A DNA stretch of 64,000 bases from the IMG/VR virus record IMGVR_UViG_3300042520_003271, positions 1 through 64,000 of that record, one strand, 5' to 3'. The notes under the pieces were generated by a model. It was not told where the DNA came from and did no database searches. It saw only the letters and a list, made by a program, of their open reading frames with translations. This stretch comes from a virus. A program made the position numbers and the translations under genes. Positions 55,284 through 63,302 of the stretch are shown piece after piece; positions within the stretch are counted from its first letter, which is position 1, and every line of letters begins with the position of its first letter.

Positions 55284-56209
55284 TTTTTAAATCCGGTGTC
55301 AAGGGTATTTAATAATCTTAAAAAACAACTCGCAACATCTAAACAAGGGTCCCATATAGCATAGCTACCAATCGGATGTATGTTCTCTTTTTTGAATATG
55401 CTTATGTCGATAGAATTCCCAAGTATTAAAGCCTGTTTAACCATAGTACCGTCTATTATTTCGAATTTTTTTAGAAAATTCTGCATATATATACCAGGGT
55501 GTAACATGTCTTTCAGAAAATAGAATAGATAACGACTCGGCGCGATGTTTGATACTTTAAAAAACTCGATATTACTATCTGCTACCATGATCTGGTTCGC
55601 GCCCTCGAAATCTAATTCTTCGGTATACAAATGCACATAATGCATGTCTTTTGATTTTAGCAAGCTGGTACGTCCTGTAAGACCATAAAGCACATCAGCA
55701 GGGATGGTGCTAATAATGTTATCATATGGTTTTCGTTCATCGCCAAAGTAAATGTATCCATCTCTGATCGAAGTCGGTAGGCCAGCGGTAGCATTTTGCT
55801 TTAGCATGGGTAAGTATAGATCTAATAATGCTTTATATATTTCACTTATTCTCACATTATTATAAATCTGAAAGATGTCTTTTTGTAAGAAATATGGTAT
55901 GCTTTGACCTGGTACATCATTACCATACACTTTATCTAACCAATCATTTATTACTATCTTGTCGCCATTTGTCGACAATATTCCATTCATCGACCATGAT
56001 CTTTTATAAAATATCGAATTTACTAACTTTCCTGGCAATAATTTATCTATAATATAGTCTAAACGCTCATGCCTGCATAAGAAGTTATCATCCAATGGTG
56101 GATTGCTTGAGAAAAATCTGCTCTTATAAAAAGGTACTACTTGCCAATCAGCCCCAAGAATGTGTCGAGCAGTTAGACCAACTATGCCAGACCCTAAGAT
56201 GTAATTCAT
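55280..56209 (-). CDS. NAD/FAD-binding Rossmann protein, amine-oxidase or UDP-galactopyranose mutase-like
   Basis: The 309-residue protein starts MNYILGSGIVGLTARHIL, a dinucleotide-binding GxGxxG variant (GSGIVGLTAR) of FAD proteins. Later segments (DNIISTIPADVLYGLTG, like the 'vi-T-P' of flavin amine oxidases, and HPIGSYAIWDPCLDVASCFL) fit a short flavoprotein of the FAD-dependent amine-oxidase/mutase class. It is shorter than typical (~390-450). The coupling to a CMP-KDO synthetase suggests a sugar-nucleotide role, for example mutase-like. Substrate not determined. Confidence 0.72.
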   Translation of the reverse strand: MNYILGSGIVGLTARHILGADWQVVPFYKSRFFSSNPPLDDNFLCRHERLDYIIDKLLPGKLVNSIFYKRSWSMNGILSTNGDKIVINDWLDKVYGNDVPGQSIPYFLQKDIFQIYNNVRISEIYKALLDLYLPMLKQNATAGLPTSIRDGYIYFGDERKPYDNIISTIPADVLYGLTGRTSLLKSKDMHYVHLYTEELDFEGANQIMVADSNIEFFKVSNIAPSRYLFYFLKDMLHPGIYMQNFLKKFEIIDGTMVKQALILGNSIDISIFKKENIHPIGSYAIWDPCLDVASCFLRLLNTLDTGFKK

Positions 56210-56213
56210 ATGC

Positions 56214-56729
56214 TTATTCTAATAGGTCATCGTCATTGAATGGTTCACTAGCTAATTTCATGATGTTGTCTTCATTCGAGACAACATCATTAGTCTTTGC
56301 TTTAATATCTACCTTACATAGTTTCTTGGGCGTTACTTTTTTATCAGCCTTAATAGTTCCAGTCTTTACCGGTGTACTAGCTATTTGTGGATATAAGAAG
56401 GTATCTAGACTTAGATCTTCAAGAAATGGATTAAGGAATGGGTCTTCATAATGTATATTATCGGTCTGTATTTCATCTCTTGTTTTTCTTATACCTTTAA
56501 AGCATTCACAATAATAGTAACCATTAAGGTCATACATATCTAATATTTCGACCAAAGAGGCGCAATTGGGGCATGTAAGAACAGCCTTCGTAGCTCTAAC
56601 TTGATCGCCAAGCGCGCTCTTCTTGGTGTGTTGATCGACCATATAAGAATTCCATTCTGTCGGCCTCGCATGCGTTAAGACATTATTCAATAGTATTTCA
56701 TGTAAATCGTATGGGTTAGCTGGTAACAT
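56214..56729 (-). CDS. Zinc-binding protein of unknown role
   Basis: About 171 residues from the ATG at 56729, three codons after a GTG, with AAGGAAG upstream. Contains TCPNCASLVEIL and GYYYCECFKG (CxxC...CxC) at ~57-80. The C-terminal half is polar with Lys and Asp/Glu stretches and an acidic end (EPFNDDDLLE). It overlaps the upstream zinc-ribbon gene by 14 bases. The two zinc proteins probably act together near the polymerase. Family unknown. Confidence 0.68.
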   Translation of the reverse strand: MLPANPYDLHEILLNNVLTHARPTEWNSYMVDQHTKKSALGDQVRATKAVLTCPNCASLVEILDMYDLNGYYYCECFKGIRKTRDEIQTDNIHYEDPFLNPFLEDLSLDTFLYPQIASTPVKTGTIKADKKVTPKKLCKVDIKAKTNDVVSNEDNIMKLASEPFNDDDLLE

Positions 56730-57261
56730 TCCAATCACTTCCTTCTTGATGTTTATACTTTTCTTTTCTGACAGCGAAGCTATTCAAGATCTCTGGTGTT
56801 AAAAAGATCTCTATTAACTTTTTATCAGTATGTACTTCAGCTTTCCTAACATATTTCACAGACCCGCACTTACATACTGTTGTCGGTGAGTGGGCTTGAA
56901 GACCGCACTGTTCGCAAGTGAATGGCACACCGGTTTGCTTTACAGTAGCACCAGTCACAGTAGCATAATAATATGTTTTTAATAGCATAAGGTCTATACC
57001 AGATAAATCACAATATCTAGATCCTGTCTTTTTACTTGTATTTTGGTTAATTTCTACTATTTTGTCTTGAAGTTTTTCATAGCATAAGCTGCAATAATCG
57101 AACGTGTCGACCACTGGTGACGAATCTAAATCTCGTAATGTTAAATGCTGCCCGAATTTCGATTTAGCGCTTCTAAAATCTATCGAATAGTATGTAAAAT
57201 CTTCGTGGAACTGTAGCCCGCAACCGTCGCATTTAATCCCGTCTTTCGTCGGCAGCTGCAT
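56716..57261 (-). CDS. Double zinc-ribbon protein after the polymerase gene
   Basis: The 181-residue protein has several Cys pairs: KCDGCGLQFHED, DYCSLCYEKL, FTCEQCGLQAHS and VCKCGSVKYV, giving probably two zinc ribbons. The middle is basic and polar. It starts 29 bases inside the end of the polymerase gene and is coupled to it. Roles in binding DNA or a replication partner are plausible; no family recognised. Confidence 0.72.
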   Translation of the reverse strand: MQLPTKDGIKCDGCGLQFHEDFTYYSIDFRSAKSKFGQHLTLRDLDSSPVVDTFDYCSLCYEKLQDKIVEINQNTSKKTGSRYCDLSGIDLMLLKTYYYATVTGATVKQTGVPFTCEQCGLQAHSPTTVCKCGSVKYVRKAEVHTDKKLIEIFLTPEILNSFAVRKEKYKHQEGSDWNVTS

Positions 57262-59956
57262 TAATTTGCTTTCTCTTCAGGATGTTGATTGAGGTATTGC
57301 GCCGTAAAGAAAAACTATTTCTCTCACCATCATAATCGACAATTACTCTAATTCCAGCGCCAATAACTAATTTAGTCTTGTCTAAACCCGATAATTCTTT
57401 AGACCACACCATAATGCTTGTCTTTAACATACCATCAGACGCAGATATCTTGGCGTATGGTTTATTATTCTTTGAAGTAGCGTATTCTATATTTACAATT
57501 ATACCTTCGATGGCTATGATGTCTTGGCCAGATTTCGCATTAGATTTTGCGGCAGCGATTGTAAGGTCACCTCTACTGTAAAACAGCCCTAAAGGTGAAT
57601 CGATATAATATCCCAAATATTCGTTCTGAAATTCTAATCTTTCCTCGAAACTGAAATCATCGCCGATAGCGCCAAGAACGGCACAAAAATCAATGATTGG
57701 CTCTGGTTTCCAATTCAGTAATTTTTTGGGTATTGCCTTTTTCTTAGGATAGATTATTCTGTATTCGCTGACGAGTCTTTCTCTCTCAGCCGCAATAGAG
57801 CCCTCATTCCATCCTTGTTTAGAAATAATGAGGTGGGAGATGAAGTTTTTAGTCTCCTTTGCTTCTGGCCCATTGCCATACTTCGTTTGATAATAAACCC
57901 ACAAAGCCTTGCTATTATTGTGTCTTTCAAGATTTCTGAATGCCCCAAGCTTAATTAACCGTTCTAATACCGTTTTAGATTTTATTCCGGTTTTTAAAAT
58001 AAAATCATCCATGCTTGCATATTTGTGTGTAGTGATTAGACATTCAGCTATCTTTTCACCAAATCCCTTTATACTGCTGACACCAACAAATATCGTGTTA
58101 TCTTTTACTATGAATTTTAATGACAAATTATTGATATCGATGGCTTCAAACCGTAACGGGTCATCTGATCTGCTTGAACCGAGTTTTGTTATCGCTGTTG
58201 GCTTCCATTCTTCAGATCTCGCTACACCCATGTAACGCACGAGCTTGTCCGGATGACAATCATTCATGACAGATGCCCAAAACTCTGGAGCAAAATGCGC
58301 CTTTAAAAATAAGCATCGAAGAGTTACTAAACAATAAGCGACAGAATGTGATTTATTAAATGCGTAGCGGCCGAAAGACACCATTTTAGACCATATAGCA
58401 CGTGCTTCGTCTTCGCCGATGGTTTTTGATGCGCCGGCCACCCACTTCTGCTCAACGCTTCTAAGTTTATGTGTCCACTTTTTAGCAACGGCCTTTCTTG
58501 TCTCTTGTGCTTCTGGTGCTGTAAAACCCGCAAGCCTTTGCCATAATTGTGTCAATTGCTCTTGGTAAACTAATTGCCCATATGTTTCTTTAAGAATATT
58601 ATAGACTTCTGGGTGCATGCGCTTCTTCCAAGCCATAGTGGGATCGTCGCGGTTAGCCATGGTTTCTGGTAACGCGGCGATCGGCCCTGGATGGCCCATG
58701 GCATTTATTAACATTAAATCTTCGAAATTTCTAACACCGTGAGCTAGTAGGGACATGGCCAATTCGGTATCGAATTGGAAGATGCCATCGCATTTTTGAG
58801 TATTTGCTAGCTTTAGAGCACCATCATCATCGAGACTTATAATATGCTTAACACCGGAAGCATCGATAAAAAAGCCGGCTTTACGTTGTTTAGGATCGAT
58901 GTCTTCCCAGCCCGATAGATTCTCGCCAAAATTGATGTCACGATTAAACTTGACCATCTCACAACATCTAAAAATATATTCTAAGGTTTTTAATCCTAGC
59001 CAATCCCATTTTACATAGCCAAATTTAGACAATTGTGTGCTTCTGCCCTCTGTCCACATGCTAACCCAGTAGCCTTTATTACTACTTTTGGCCATGGGTA
59101 TATTACCAAACAGTGCTCTGTCTGTTATTAATAATGCGCCAGCGTGCATGCCCATGTTTCTTATTCTGCCTACTAATTTTATCGCTGATGCTATGATTTC
59201 TGGGTTTTTAGTAGCAAAATCTTTAAGAACTGGTAGTTCTTCGATAAGTTGGCCGATAGTCGGAGCGTCTGTGACGGATTGCTTACACGATGGGCATACA
59301 GCTTCGCCGTGGATAGTGCCACACTCGGTCTCAACGCCTTCCTTTAGAAATTTACCTCTGCAGACTGATATGCCATTTTCTGGTAAATCATCAGCGTGCT
59401 CTGGTAATTGTGTGGTCGTTCTTTCAGCATCAAATCTAGACATTATTCCGAGAGCTACAGAGACATCAATTATTGCAGATTTAAATTTATAAGTTTGCCA
59501 TGTGCCAACGCTGCAAACAGAACCATAACTGTCTTCCGATTTTTGGCCATATTTAGAGATCACGTATTCTTTTAAATGATCTCTGGCGCCAGGCAAGCAA
59601 TCTATATCGATATCCGGCATGTCAGAATCTCTGTAGATTCCTGTCGGCATTTTACCGTTGTTTTTATCTTTATATTTAAGAACATCATTAGCAGATATGC
59701 TAGTCATTATATCGCTATGATCTGTAGAAATCGGATCTTCAGCTACTATATTTAAAAGATATGGCAGTAATAAACGATTTGGATTTTTTTCAAAAGATGC
59801 GCCTTCGGTCACTAATTCTAGCCAATAGCGTTCTGCTCCTTGCTTCTCTATTTCATAAATTTCGAATTTGAGTCTGTCTTTATATATTTGTGGTTTGTCT
59901 AAAACAAATTCACCAGCCTTCTCGACGATTTCTTCCCAAGATTTAATGTTTCGCAT
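57233..59956 (-). CDS. DNA polymerase III alpha-like, catalytic half (split gene)
   Basis: The 907-residue protein carries the C-family polymerase palm, fingers and C-terminal domains. The two catalytic aspartates are in DSDMPDIDIDC (Asp115, Asp117), and the third is in VKWDWLGLKTL (~315). FNKSHSVAYCLVTLRCLF is the family's fingers signature. A helix-hairpin-helix (IKGFGEKIAECLI, ~630) and an OB-like segment (AIEGIIVNIEYATSKNNKPY, ~815) follow. A Cys-rich insert (CRGKFLKEG, CGTIHGEAVCPSC) lies at ~195-230. Residues 25-82 are a degenerate copy of the pre-palm segment whose intact version ends the partner protein at 61208-62608. It has no PHP domain of its own. It is predicted to work with the partner as the replicative polymerase. 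Confidence 0.92.
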   Translation of the reverse strand: MRNIKSWEEIVEKAGEFVLDKPQIYKDRLKFEIYEIEKQGAERYWLELVTEGASFEKNPNRLLLPYLLNIVAEDPISTDHSDIMTSISANDVLKYKDKNNGKMPTGIYRDSDMPDIDIDCLPGARDHLKEYVISKYGQKSEDSYGSVCSVGTWQTYKFKSAIIDVSVALGIMSRFDAERTTTQLPEHADDLPENGISVCRGKFLKEGVETECGTIHGEAVCPSCKQSVTDAPTIGQLIEELPVLKDFATKNPEIIASAIKLVGRIRNMGMHAGALLITDRALFGNIPMAKSSNKGYWVSMWTEGRSTQLSKFGYVKWDWLGLKTLEYIFRCCEMVKFNRDINFGENLSGWEDIDPKQRKAGFFIDASGVKHIISLDDDGALKLANTQKCDGIFQFDTELAMSLLAHGVRNFEDLMLINAMGHPGPIAALPETMANRDDPTMAWKKRMHPEVYNILKETYGQLVYQEQLTQLWQRLAGFTAPEAQETRKAVAKKWTHKLRSVEQKWVAGASKTIGEDEARAIWSKMVSFGRYAFNKSHSVAYCLVTLRCLFLKAHFAPEFWASVMNDCHPDKLVRYMGVARSEEWKPTAITKLGSSRSDDPLRFEAIDINNLSLKFIVKDNTIFVGVSSIKGFGEKIAECLITTHKYASMDDFILKTGIKSKTVLERLIKLGAFRNLERHNNSKALWVYYQTKYGNGPEAKETKNFISHLIISKQGWNEGSIAAERERLVSEYRIIYPKKKAIPKKLLNWKPEPIIDFCAVLGAIGDDFSFEERLEFQNEYLGYYIDSPLGLFYSRGDLTIAAAKSNAKSGQDIIAIEGIIVNIEYATSKNNKPYAKISASDGMLKTSIMVWSKELSGLDKTKLVIGAGIRVIVDYDGERNSFSLRRNTSINILKRKQINAAADERRD

Positions 59957-60287
59957 TTAAATGGTTCGTAAGCCCAGAAGTAGAGGTGAAGCTTTTACCG
60001 CATTTTTTGCAGCTTAGCTTCTTTATATCATTTTCAATACATTTAGATTCTTCAGCTGACGGGACAGAATCAAAATCGACGACAAAAGGTCTTTTAATGG
60101 TCATTTTCTTGGTTTTTTCATCTTGATGCGTAATGGCATAGTATAAATACTGTCCCTTAGAACGTATACCTTTAATCGTTTTAAGTCTTTCTTCGTTAGA
60201 TTTTAATCTTACTATATCAACAATATTTTCAGTGTGCGCTTCCATAATGATGAAAGCATATTTATCGTACTCACCTTTATGGTCCAT
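59943..60287 (-). CDS. C2H2 zinc-finger protein between the polymerase halves
   Basis: The 114-residue protein has a folded start and ends in a classical C2H2 finger: SCKKCGKSFTSTSGLTNHLN, then AKH (CxxC-12-HxxxH). Such single fingers occur in phages as DNA-binding accessories. It overlaps the polymerase start by 14 bases, and the ATG is preceded by GAGGAAA. It could be a regulator or replication accessory. No nuclease motif is present, so it is not a homing endonuclease. Confidence 0.7.
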   Translation of the reverse strand: MDHKGEYDKYAFIIMEAHTENIVDIVRLKSNEERLKTIKGIRSKGQYLYYAITHQDEKTKKMTIKRPFVVDFDSVPSAEESKCIENDIKKLSCKKCGKSFTSTSGLTNHLNAKH

Positions 60288-60343
60288 AATTTCCTCATAA
60301 TATATAGAAGATCTTAACTACGCATTCTACTAGTAAAATTATT

Positions 60344-60781
60344 TTAATCGATTAGTACGGTGCCGGTATCGTGATATTCTGATTTGGACATCAATAAATA
60401 TTTTTTGATTTTATTAACATATTCATTGCCCAAAGCTAGCATGTTAGCATCAAAAAATACACTGTTATGACGTTGGCATATTTTAATAATACGTTTTTTT
60501 AAATCGTCGAAATAGAGTTTCTTATCGTCTGACGCGCCATATAAATCATTCGATTCAAACCCCAACATACTGATTCTGATCGTCTGATTGATATCTTTAA
60601 TCGCTGATAGGCCGACGAAGATAGCTTGATACTTATATATAGTGTCATCAGTCATTTTTAATTTAAATGCGATATCGCGCCGTTGTGTCTTATTTTTTTT
60701 ACCATTCTTCTTAATTAATGTAACGACAATCTTAGAATTAATTTTAGAATTATCTAATCTGTTTATTTGCATTTCTAACAT
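60344..60781 (-). CDS. Unknown protein between the polymerase halves
   Basis: The 145-residue protein is basic at the N-terminus (LIKKNGKKNKTQRRDIAFKL) with predicted strands and a helical C-terminus (YFDDLKKRIIKICQRHNSVF). It overlaps the previous gene by 7 bases (ATATGTTAG). No motif of mobile elements or of polymerase subunits is seen. Function unknown. Confidence 0.65.
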   Translation of the reverse strand: MLEMQINRLDNSKINSKIVVTLIKKNGKKNKTQRRDIAFKLKMTDDTIYKYQAIFVGLSAIKDINQTIRISMLGFESNDLYGASDDKKLYFDDLKKRIIKICQRHNSVFFDANMLALGNEYVNKIKKYLLMSKSEYHDTGTVLID

Positions 60782-61206
60782 ATCTGGTTCCCATTTACAT
60801 CTTTTATTTTAATTTCTTCAGAAAGACCGCAGAAGTTAAATAGCGTCATCGCTTTAGCGACCTCAACTACAGCTTTGTCATATTTATCTTCTAGCTTAGT
60901 AACACCTACTGACTTAACATCTATCGTATGAGAATTAAGAGCATTTCTGGTATTAAGCATTGCTGATCCTAGTACTTTAGCTGAATCGGCGGCCTCTTTT
61001 TCTAGACGATCGATGGTCTCGACAATACTTGAAATGATATTGTTTATAATGTTTATTAGCAAATCGAAAGATTCTTTTTCTATTCTGACTTTATCGTCAT
61101 CTACAAGAATATCGATGAATTTTAGTGAAAAGCAACATAATGTTTCTGTTGGTTTTTGCATGACTTTTAAATGTGTTTTTAAAGCGTGCAATAAATACTT
61201 CTGCAA
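60775..61206 (-). CDS. Unknown helical protein after the first polymerase gene
   Basis: The 143-residue protein starts at TTG 61206, since AAGGAG stands 7 bases before it; the first ATG is 15 codons later. The sequence is helical (SFDLLINIINNIISSIVETI, RLEKEAADSAKVLGSAM) and could form a coiled coil. It begins one base after the stop of the PHP/polymerase gene, so it is coupled to it. No known motif. Confidence 0.62.
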   Translation of the reverse strand: MQKYLLHALKTHLKVMQKPTETLCCFSLKFIDILVDDDKVRIEKESFDLLINIINNIISSIVETIDRLEKEAADSAKVLGSAMLNTRNALNSHTIDVKSVGVTKLEDKYDKAVVEVAKAMTLFNFCGLSEEIKIKDVNGNQIC

Positions 61207-61207
61207 A

Positions 61208-62608
61208 CTAATCTCCTTTTGTCATCTTAACATTAAGCATATAACCACCGCGGCTCGGTGCTAAAAACCTATCAAACGAAAGACCCCAAGAAAGTGGGTC
61301 AACAGATGTAATATTTAATAAGTAGCATATCAAAGAACCACCAGCGCTGCCTCTAGCAGTGAAAGGCCAGCCTTGTTCTTTGCCATATTCAATAATATTT
61401 TTAGTAATCAGGAAGTAACTAGCAAAACCTTTTTCTATGAAGCGATTTAATTCGATCTTGGCTTGGTCTAAGTACGTGACTTCTCGTCCATCGATCAAGT
61501 ATTTAAGTTCGTTTTTATGGAGTCCTAGCGATATAAGCTTCGATGCGACCAAACGCCTTAATTCATTATCAGCGTCTACGATGGTCGGTATTTTAGGGTC
61601 AGTATCGAATTCGATATTTTCGCATTTGTCGGCTATTTCAAGCGTATGGTCACACATTAATTCGAATTCTCTAGCAGTATATCCTTTTGAATATTCAGTA
61701 CCATTATATCTACTCCACAGTTCGCTTCGCTGTTTAAAGTATTGCTCGTCACTGTTCGTGTGGAATAAATCCGGAGAGTCAACAGTTACGTCTTGAGCTA
61801 TCGCCATCATGATCTTCTGGATTTGAAAATCTTTTCTTTCCATGTAGTGCGAATCGTTTGCCAACACAGTCTTAATCTTGAAATGCTCGGCTAACATGAT
61901 CGATGTCTGAAATACAAACATATCGCCTTCTACCCCAGGCATTTGTAGTTCTATGTAATAGTCCTCTCCGAACGCTTCTTTGAATTTTTTGATGTTGGCG
62001 ATAGCGTTTTCTAGCCTTTCTTTTCGGCTAATTTCTCTGATAATATCGCCGGCTTTATTAACTATCGATTTAGTACGCAATTCATGACTTACTGGACCGT
62101 TAAGACAACCTGATAGAATGATAAGTCCTTCGCGATATTCGCATAGCTTCTCGAACCATATACGATTATACTGTTTGATAGATACGCCAAAAAGACCTGT
62201 CTCGTATGCTTGAGTAGTTAACTTTAGGAGATTCTCGAATCCGGTCTTGTTTTTGCAAATTACTGTAAGATGTCTATTTCTTATAATTCTTCCTGCTAAC
62301 TCTGGATTCTCTTTTCTCCATTCTTGCGATCTAACATTTATTCCACTCGCTAAAAGCTCTTGTCTCTTTAGTTCGAAATCATTATAGTATATCTCACACC
62401 CAGGGATGTATTTGACACCATATTGTTTAAAAGCAGCGTAGGCTTCAGGAACACTGGCCATATGACCGTGTTCGGTAATAGCCATCGCTTGATACTTCCT
62501 TTTATAACAAGCTTCGGCATATTGGGCCGGAGAGGCTACTCCATCGAGCATACTATAAAGTGTGTGTGAGTGAAGATGAACAAAATCTGATGAGCCTTGA
62601 TATTCCAT
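61208..62608 (-). CDS. DNA polymerase III alpha-like, PHP half (split gene)
   Basis: The 466-residue protein has an apparently complete PHP metal-binding domain: FVHLHSHTLYS (residues 9-19), AITEHGH (43-49), GCEIYY (70-75) and LANDSHYM (~253). PHP domains of DnaE proteins can have 3'-5' exonuclease activity. It then has the DnaE N-terminal palm up to ARGSAGGSL (418-426), YLLNITSVDPL and FDRFLAPSRGG (~445-455), and stops just before the PDIDID motif, which is found in the separate gene at 57233-59956. No intein-type Cys or His/Asn motif lies at the junction, so protein splicing is unlikely. Confidence 0.92.
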   Translation of the reverse strand: MEYQGSSDFVHLHSHTLYSMLDGVASPAQYAEACYKRKYQAMAITEHGHMASVPEAYAAFKQYGVKYIPGCEIYYNDFELKRQELLASGINVRSQEWRKENPELAGRIIRNRHLTVICKNKTGFENLLKLTTQAYETGLFGVSIKQYNRIWFEKLCEYREGLIILSGCLNGPVSHELRTKSIVNKAGDIIREISRKERLENAIANIKKFKEAFGEDYYIELQMPGVEGDMFVFQTSIMLAEHFKIKTVLANDSHYMERKDFQIQKIMMAIAQDVTVDSPDLFHTNSDEQYFKQRSELWSRYNGTEYSKGYTAREFELMCDHTLEIADKCENIEFDTDPKIPTIVDADNELRRLVASKLISLGLHKNELKYLIDGREVTYLDQAKIELNRFIEKGFASYFLITKNIIEYGKEQGWPFTARGSAGGSLICYLLNITSVDPLSWGLSFDRFLAPSRGGYMLNVKMTKGD

Positions 62609-62621
62609 ATTATCTCCTATA

Positions 62622-63302
62622 CTATGAAGATAATACAGTTTCTAATCCATTTTTCTTACCTTTTGGGGCTTTGATTTTCTCGAAAGATTGGATAATGTTA
62701 GGGTATCTAATGTTAGAAGTGTAGACTTCCTGTGTATTAAGAAACATGCTGGCAGAATTTATAAGGTCGTCGGGCGTTGCCATCTTTATGTCTACATGTT
62801 GCTCTTTTAACCGACCAAGAAAGCTATCAATAACTCTAGTCTCAGTAGGGTTCAATATAGCGATCCGGTCTCTAAGTCTTCTCAGAAAAAGCTCTAGACC
62901 TAATTCACCATTTTTTTGGCGGTGTGCTTCAAAATTATCTCTAAGATTAGGTAAAACTACTCTGTCGATTGTTTCTAAATTAAGTAATTCAACGTCATAG
63001 ATTTTTAATAATCCGCCAATCAGATCATTTTTAAATAGATGAGTGACAAATTCTGATAAAAGAATGGCAAGGTCCTTTATTACTATCGATTCACGTCCTT
63101 GCAGGAAAAAATTAACAAAAAGCTTTAGATTTAAAATACCATGAGCCCATAAGGTGTTTTTAAATAACCAATCATCGATATTCTGGATCGCAAGCCTAGC
63201 TCCTGATTGATCATGTACTGTAAAATTATCCATGTCAATGATATATATAGTCTCTTTTATTAGAATAGCTACTAAACTACCATCGACATGGATTATATTC
63301 AT
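62622..63302 (-). CDS. Unknown protein next to the actin-like gene
   Basis: The ATG at 63302 overlaps the upstream stop as TAATG and is preferred over a start ten codons earlier. The ~226-residue protein has a beta-rich start (VDGSLVAILIKETIYIIDMD), then a long helical part (KLFVNFFLQGRESIVIKDLA, LELFLRRLRDRIAIL) and a polar, Lys-rich end (FEKIKAPKGKKNG). No domain is recognised. The translational coupling hints that it may work with the actin-like ATPase. Confidence 0.7.
   Translation of the reverse strand: MNIIHVDGSLVAILIKETIYIIDMDNFTVHDQSGARLAIQNIDDWLFKNTLWAHGILNLKLFVNFFLQGRESIVIKDLAILLSEFVTHLFKNDLIGGLLKIYDVELLNLETIDRVVLPNLRDNFEAHRQKNGELGLELFLRRLRDRIAILNPTETRVIDSFLGRLKEQHVDIKMATPDDLINSASMFLNTQEVYTSNIRYPNIIQSFEKIKAPKGKKNGLETVLSS

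Noticed and set aside
59943-61206. Homing endonuclease or transposon as cause of the split polymerase
   Set aside because: The three genes between the halves show no HNH, GIY-YIG, LAGLIDADG or transposase motifs; the only motif is a C2H2 finger.
57233-62608. Split intein in the polymerase
   Set aside because: The first half does not run into a Cys-led intein N-part, and the second half does not start after a His-Asn junction; the ends are ordinary polymerase sequence.
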